A stretch of DNA of 49,314 nt from an uncultured Clostridiaceae bacterium (GTDB lineage: Bacteria; Bacillota; Clostridia; TANB77; CAG-508): NCBI GenBank assembly GCA_946493085.1, contig CAMMAC010000011.1:1-49314 (forward strand). Direction: 5' to 3'. Made by a program: the position numbers and the translations under genes. This document shows, in pieces, positions 45,681-49,314 of the stretch. Numbering within the stretch: the first letter of the stretch is position 1; the number at the start of each line of letters is the position of its first letter. The notes under the pieces are model-generated. The model saw only the letters and a program-made list of their open reading frames with translations, was not told where the DNA came from and made no database searches.

Positions 45681-46811
45681 TTATTCCTCTTGTTGTGCCT
45701 CACTTTCCTCATTTTGCATTTTTGCAATCATTTCTCTAAATTGAGACTCGCTCTTAATATCTATTTTCCATGTAGTTAACTTTGCTGCCAATCTTGCATT
45801 TTGTCCTGCTTTTCCAATGGCAAGTGATAGTTGATCATCTGGTACAATAACTTGTGCAAATCTTTCCTCTTCCTTAATATCTACTGCCATTACTTGTGCT
45901 GGAAGCAATGCAGAAGAAATATAAATGGCTGGATCTTCGTTCCATTCAATGACATCTATTTTTTCTCCATTTAATTCATTAATAATATTTTGTATACGTA
46001 TTCCTTTTTGTCCTACACAAGAACCTACTGGATCAATGTTAGGATTTTGAGAATATACTGCTATTTTGCATCTAGAACCTGGGTCTCTTGCTACATTTTT
46101 AATTTCTATTAATCCTTCATAAATTTCTGGAATTTCTAGTTCAAATAATTTTCTAACAAATTCTCCATTCGCTCTAGAAAGAATTACTTGGATACTTCCT
46201 TTTAGTCCCTTTTCTACATCTAAAATGCATGCTCTTATTTTATCATTTACATGATAATGTTCTGTAGGGATTTGTTCTTTTACAGTAAGAATTCCTTCTA
46301 TTTTTCCTAAATCTACTACTACCACACCACCATCTGCTTTTTGTACAATTCCAGAAACAATTTCTCCTTTTTTATCTCCGAATTCTTTAAATAAGTATTC
46401 TCTGGATGCTTCTCTAATTTTTTGTACAATCACTTGTTTTGCTGTTCCTGCTGCAATTCTACCAAAATTACGTGGTACTAATTCTTTTTCTACTACATCT
46501 CCTATTTGGTATTTTTTATCTAATTCTTGTGCTTGTGCTAAAGAAATTTGTGTTTTTGGATTTTCTACTTCTTCTACCACTTCTTTTTGCATATATACAT
46601 GGATTTCTCCAGTTTCTTTATCCATTGTAATTTTTACATTTTCATCATCACAATCAAAATTTTTCTTGTAAGCTGTTACTAATGCTGTTTCTATAGATTC
46701 TAATAAATATTCTTTTTGTATGCCACTTTCTTTTTCCAAATCGTCCATTGCTTTGATTAATTCTGTGCTATCAATTGCTGGTTCGTTTACTTTGTTTTCT
46801 TTTTTCTTCAT
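45681..46811 (-). CDS. nusA: transcription termination/antitermination protein NusA
   Basis: NusA binds RNA polymerase and modulates pausing, termination and antitermination. The 376 residues have the N-terminal RNAP-binding domain, the S1 domain ([20 protein letters not shown]), then two KH domains with [20 protein letters not shown] and [20 protein letters not shown]. The length is typical of Firmicutes, which lack the acidic repeats. ATG behind AAAAGGAGG, after rimP. Confidence 0.97.
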   Translation of the reverse strand: MKKKENKVNEPAIDSTELIKAMDDLEKESGIQKEYLLESIETALVTAYKKNFDCDDENVKITMDKETGEIHVYMQKEVVEEVENPKTQISLAQAQELDKKYQIGDVVEKELVPRNFGRIAAGTAKQVIVQKIREASREYLFKEFGDKKGEIVSGIVQKADGGVVVVDLGKIEGILTVKEQIPTEHYHVNDKIRACILDVEKGLKGSIQVILSRANGEFVRKLFELEIPEIYEGLIEIKNVARDPGSRCKIAVYSQNPNIDPVGSCVGQKGIRIQNIINELNGEKIDVIEWNEDPAIYISSALLPAQVMAVDIKEEERFAQVIVPDDQLSLAIGKAGQNARLAAKLTTWKIDIKSESQFREMIAKMQNEESEAQQEE

Positions 46812-46830
46812 TTTTTTGATTTCCTCCTTT

Positions 46831-47292
46831 TTAATCCCAATTATAATGTAACTTTACCAAAGATATATTTTTTCTGTCTATTTCCACTTGTTTTCCTTCC
46901 ATTTCCTCTATTTGTAATTTTTCCTCATCAAAATTTTTTAATATTCCTTGATATTCTTTCTTTCCATCTATTGATTTAAATAGTTTAATATCTACTACAT
47001 TTCCTATATTGTCTTCAAAATGCTTTTCTTTTCTTAATACTCTTTCTATACCAGGAGAAGAAACTTCTAGGAAATAAGCTTCTTTGATGTAACTTGCTTC
47101 ATCTAATGTATCAGAAATGGCATCATTTACTGTTTCGCAATCATTTAAATCAATTCCTTCTGACTTATCGATGTAGATACGTAAAAAGTAGTCTTTTCCT
47201 TCTTTTACATATTGTACATCATATAACTGATAGCCTAGTTCTTCTATTTTATTTTCTATTAAATTTTGTACTTTTTCTTCAATGCTTGCCAC
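46831..47292 (-). CDS. rimP: ribosome maturation factor RimP
   Basis: RimP is needed for assembly of the 30S subunit. The 153 residues hold ELGYQLYDVQYVKEGKDYFL, RIYIDKSEGIDLNDCETVND and YFLEVSSPGIERVLRKEKHF, then the Sm-like C-terminal domain. Starts with GTG at 47292 behind GGAGGG. First gene of the nusA-infB operon. Confidence 0.95.
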   Translation of the reverse strand: MASIEEKVQNLIENKIEELGYQLYDVQYVKEGKDYFLRIYIDKSEGIDLNDCETVNDAISDTLDEASYIKEAYFLEVSSPGIERVLRKEKHFEDNIGNVVDIKLFKSIDGKKEYQGILKNFDEEKLQIEEMEGKQVEIDRKNISLVKLHYNWD

Positions 47293-47325
47293 GGTTTCCC
47301 TCCTTTTTTTCTCTATTACGCTTAA

Positions 47326-47348
47326 AGAGTGGGATTTGTTCCCACTCT
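47326..47348 (-). promoter_or_regulatory. leader hairpin of the rimP-nusA-infB operon
   Basis: Perfect 9-bp stem AGAGTGGGA/TCCCACTCT with a 5-nt loop, between promoter and rimP. No T-tract follows on the minus strand, so it looks like a leader structure and not a terminator. Confidence 0.65.
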
Positions 47349-47374
47349 CTAGTTCATTTTGTTTTGCTATAATT

Positions 47375-47402
47375 ATTATACACTATTTTTCAAGAATTGC
47401 AA
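47375..47402 (-). promoter_or_regulatory. promoter of the rimP-nusA-infB operon
   Basis: Minus strand: -35 TTGCAA (47402-47397), 16 bp, -10 TATAAT (47380-47375), about 83 nt before the rimP GTG. Confidence 0.75.
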
Positions 47403-47433
47403 GCCTTTTTGGAATTTTTTTGAAATTTATTTT

Positions 47434-47462
47434 TGAACTTTAGGGACATTCCTTAAAGTTCA
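47434..47462. repeat. REP-like palindrome, copy 3
   Basis: Stem TGAACTTTA/TAAAGTTCA with loop GGGACATTCCT. It is the exact reverse complement of the unit at 30172-30200 and a relative of that at 9501-9531. Confidence 0.7.
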
Positions 47463-47485
47463 ATCCAATTTTTTTACTACATCAT

Positions 47486-49036
47486 TTAGGTTCCTAATGT
47501 ATATGGATTATCCTTCGTTCCATTTCCTCCTGTTATTATCAACTCTTGCTTCAAAGTAATACATGGTCTTAATCCTCTTTCTGCTTGTCCACCTCCATAG
47601 ATAGCTCCGTTATGCACAAAATTAGCCGTACTTATTAAAAAAAGCTTTCTGCTATCATCAACATATCTTACCCCTATATACGTTCCTGCACCATCTTCAA
47701 TATGTCTAGATGCTAGCCAATATTGTTTTCCTATATAAGCAACATTACTTAACTTTTTCATTTGCTCCCAATCTTCCTTATAATTATAATCAGTATTTTT
47801 AAAACCGGTATTTTCGAAAATAGATGTTACCTCAGCATTTTTATTCTTTGGATTACTTCCTACACATCTTGCATCAAGTGCATATGTGTCATTTTTATAT
47901 TTCATAGCTTCATTATTTAAAGTCTGTATAGCTGTATTATGACTTTGTTTTGCTTCATCTAGCGTCGTACCTCCAAGAATAACTTGCTTTACAGTGTTTT
48001 GTGATATAATTTGTAACCCATTTTCTGAATCCGCTGTATATAGTACTCTGCATAAAATATTTCCATTTTCTCCACTATCATATTGTATATAATCTCCCTC
48101 CTGCAACTCTGTTACTGTAGTAGCTATTTTTTCTGGCGAAGATGGTTCTCTTTTTTCCATTTTATAAGCTGTTGTTTCGCTTTTTCCATCTCCACTTATT
48201 ATCTTAATATCGTTTTTTAACGTAATACAAGGTCGAAAGCCAAAGGACATTGAACGAGCTTCTGGATTATCAAAAAGTCCCGTATCAATTAATACTCCAT
48301 CTGTTGGACTTCCAAAATCATACATATAACGAATACTAATTTCATTCCCTAACAACGATATATATCTAGACGCTAACCAATATTCTACTCCAATACCTCT
48401 ACTTTCAAATGTTCTTAGAGTGTTATAATCCTCAATATAATTTTCATCCGCTCCTTTATACTCTGCCGATGCTATCTCCTCCATAGTAGTATTCTCTGCA
48501 TTTTTATCGCTTGGATTACTTCCTACACATCTCACATCTAATGCATATGCATCATTTAAGTATGCTTCTGCTTTTTGATTTAAAACAGTAATAGCATTAT
48601 TATAATCCTCCCTTGCGTTTTCCCAATCCTCTTTTGGTTCTCCAAGCGTTACATCTTCTACAGAACCACTTGATATAATTTGCAAGCCATAATCAGAATC
48701 TGCCTCATACAAAATGCGGCACATAATTTCTCCATTTTTTCCACTATCGTATACAATATAGTCCCCTGTTTTTAAGTCACTTATTCCTACTTCTTTTTCA
48801 CTTTCTGTTACATTATTTAATATACTATTTAATTCATTATCTAAAGTATTTAAAGATGTTAATTCTTCATTTTTGGCTATTTCTGTTTCTTCCTTTGCTT
48901 TTTGTGCCTGTGTAATAATTCCATTGTCTCCTACTAACATATTAATACTTACCCCTGCTAGAATGATTAAAACAATAATTGTAACCACAAGTGCAATTAA
49001 AGTGATACCTTTTTCTTTTTTTACGATATCTATCAT
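47486..49036 (-). CDS. secreted protein with pilin-like N-terminus and duplicated domain, 516 aa
   Basis: The N-terminus KEKGITLIALVVTIIVLIIL followed by MLVGDNGIITQAQKAKEETE is the module shared with the 22037 protein. The remainder is a tandem repeat of a domain of about 200 residues: first GDYIVYDSGKNGEIMCRILY...YALDVRCVGSNPSDKNAE...EYWLASRYIS...FGFRPCITLKND, second GDYIQYDSGENGNILCRVLY...YALDARCVGSNPKNKNAE...QYWLASRHIE...GLRPCITLKQE. Such WLASR/RPCITL domains occur in secreted proteins of gut Firmicutes; function is unknown. No prepilin peptidase is nearby. ATG behind GGAAGGG. Confidence 0.75.
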   Translation of the reverse strand: MIDIVKKEKGITLIALVVTIIVLIILAGVSINMLVGDNGIITQAQKAKEETEIAKNEELTSLNTLDNELNSILNNVTESEKEVGISDLKTGDYIVYDSGKNGEIMCRILYEADSDYGLQIISSGSVEDVTLGEPKEDWENAREDYNNAITVLNQKAEAYLNDAYALDVRCVGSNPSDKNAENTTMEEIASAEYKGADENYIEDYNTLRTFESRGIGVEYWLASRYISLLGNEISIRYMYDFGSPTDGVLIDTGLFDNPEARSMSFGFRPCITLKNDIKIISGDGKSETTAYKMEKREPSSPEKIATTVTELQEGDYIQYDSGENGNILCRVLYTADSENGLQIISQNTVKQVILGGTTLDEAKQSHNTAIQTLNNEAMKYKNDTYALDARCVGSNPKNKNAEVTSIFENTGFKNTDYNYKEDWEQMKKLSNVAYIGKQYWLASRHIEDGAGTYIGVRYVDDSRKLFLISTANFVHNGAIYGGGQAERGLRPCITLKQELIITGGNGTKDNPYTLGT

Positions 49037-49167
49037 GTTTTTCCCTTCCTTTTTTCTTATGTTTTCCTCTACTCTACTATTTATACAATTATTTTATATT
49101 ACCTTTTGGGTGATGTCAAGATTGTTATATTTTTATTTTTTCCTTTCTAATAGTTACTTATTCCCAT

Positions 49168-49314
49168 AATTTTCGACATTATTTTTTAATTGTCCACTGA
49201 ACCCTGACTTTAATGAGACATGTTACACAAAACTCTGACATTTTTGAGACATTACCTATTCGGGTTTTTAACAGTTAATTTAGGAAAAAATCAATATAAG
49301 TACTGATAGTACTT
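49168..49314. mobile_element. possible insertion-sequence end (partial, multi-repeat)
   Basis: Repeats of GAGACAT (49214-49220, 49246-49252), a related TGACATTTTT and a GTCC...GAGAC palindrome enclosing AACCCTGACTT follow the direct repeat TTTTCGACATTATT shared with 30109. Iterated short repeats at an end recall IS21-type ends, but no transposase is in the window. Region 49037-49167 is AT-rich with no other feature. Confidence 0.35.

Overview
The window is low-GC DNA from a spore-forming Firmicute of clostridial type, most likely an uncultured or gut-associated lineage; I do not name a genus. The evidence is AT-rich codon use, strong AGGAGG-type ribosome binding sites, spoVG, spoIVB, whiA, remA and an hrcA operon with CIRCE operators. 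Most genes lie on the minus strand. No tRNA, rRNA or CRISPR array was seen.

Layout. (1) 1-3300: start of the S10 ribosomal operon on the minus strand (rpsJ-rplC-rplD-rplW-rplB, the last cut by the window edge), with a structured leader and an unusually long structured gap between rplW and rplB. (2) 3350-7815: plus-strand genes (a small unknown, pepV, an unknown, murC) with spoVG opposing them. (3) 7845-9531: a frameshifted spoIVB, a 203-bp element with perfect 32-bp terminal inverted repeats, and a REP-like hairpin. (4) 9544-21561: a Tad/Flp-like envelope machine on the minus strand, made of an SAF-domain CpaB/RcpC-like protein, two ParA/MinD-like proteins without normal P-loops, a CpaF/TadA ATPase broken by a frameshift inside Walker A, one 693-aa protein carrying two TadB/TadC-type domains, and seven small single-anchor proteins, four of which begin MENA. 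(5) 21695-26435: a surface-protein cluster with a pilin-like remnant, a secreted GLUG-repeat protein with a pilin-like N-terminus, a class B sortase and its EPKTGE-anchored substrate. (6) 26506-35044: housekeeping genes gmk-rpoZ-remA-yicC, rsmE, and the dnaJ-dnaK-grpE-hrcA heat-shock operon controlled by two CIRCE elements that flank and enter the promoter. (7) 35100-39817: a small membrane-protein gene, hemW (frameshifted), whiA, prmC, a free-standing structured RNA gene (6S-like candidate), and truB. (8) 39896-47462: a lipoprotein-like unknown and the nusA-infB translation operon (rimP-nusA-ylxR-ylxQ-infB-rbfA-nrnA). (9) 47486-49314: a second pilin-like secreted protein with an internally duplicated domain, then a multi-repeat region that may be the end of an insertion sequence.

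How it fits together. The best candidate for an undescribed system is region 4, possibly working with region 5: a Tad-type motor and platform serving a set of small homologous subunits (MENASKAL family) that lack an obvious cleavable prepilin leader, with no prepilin peptidase in the window. Three interrupted genes (spoIVB, cpaF, hemW) each differ from an intact frame by one extra base, and a fourth short pilin-like frame seems to lack one base. This pattern points to sequence or assembly indels at least as much as to real decay and should be resolved before function is argued.
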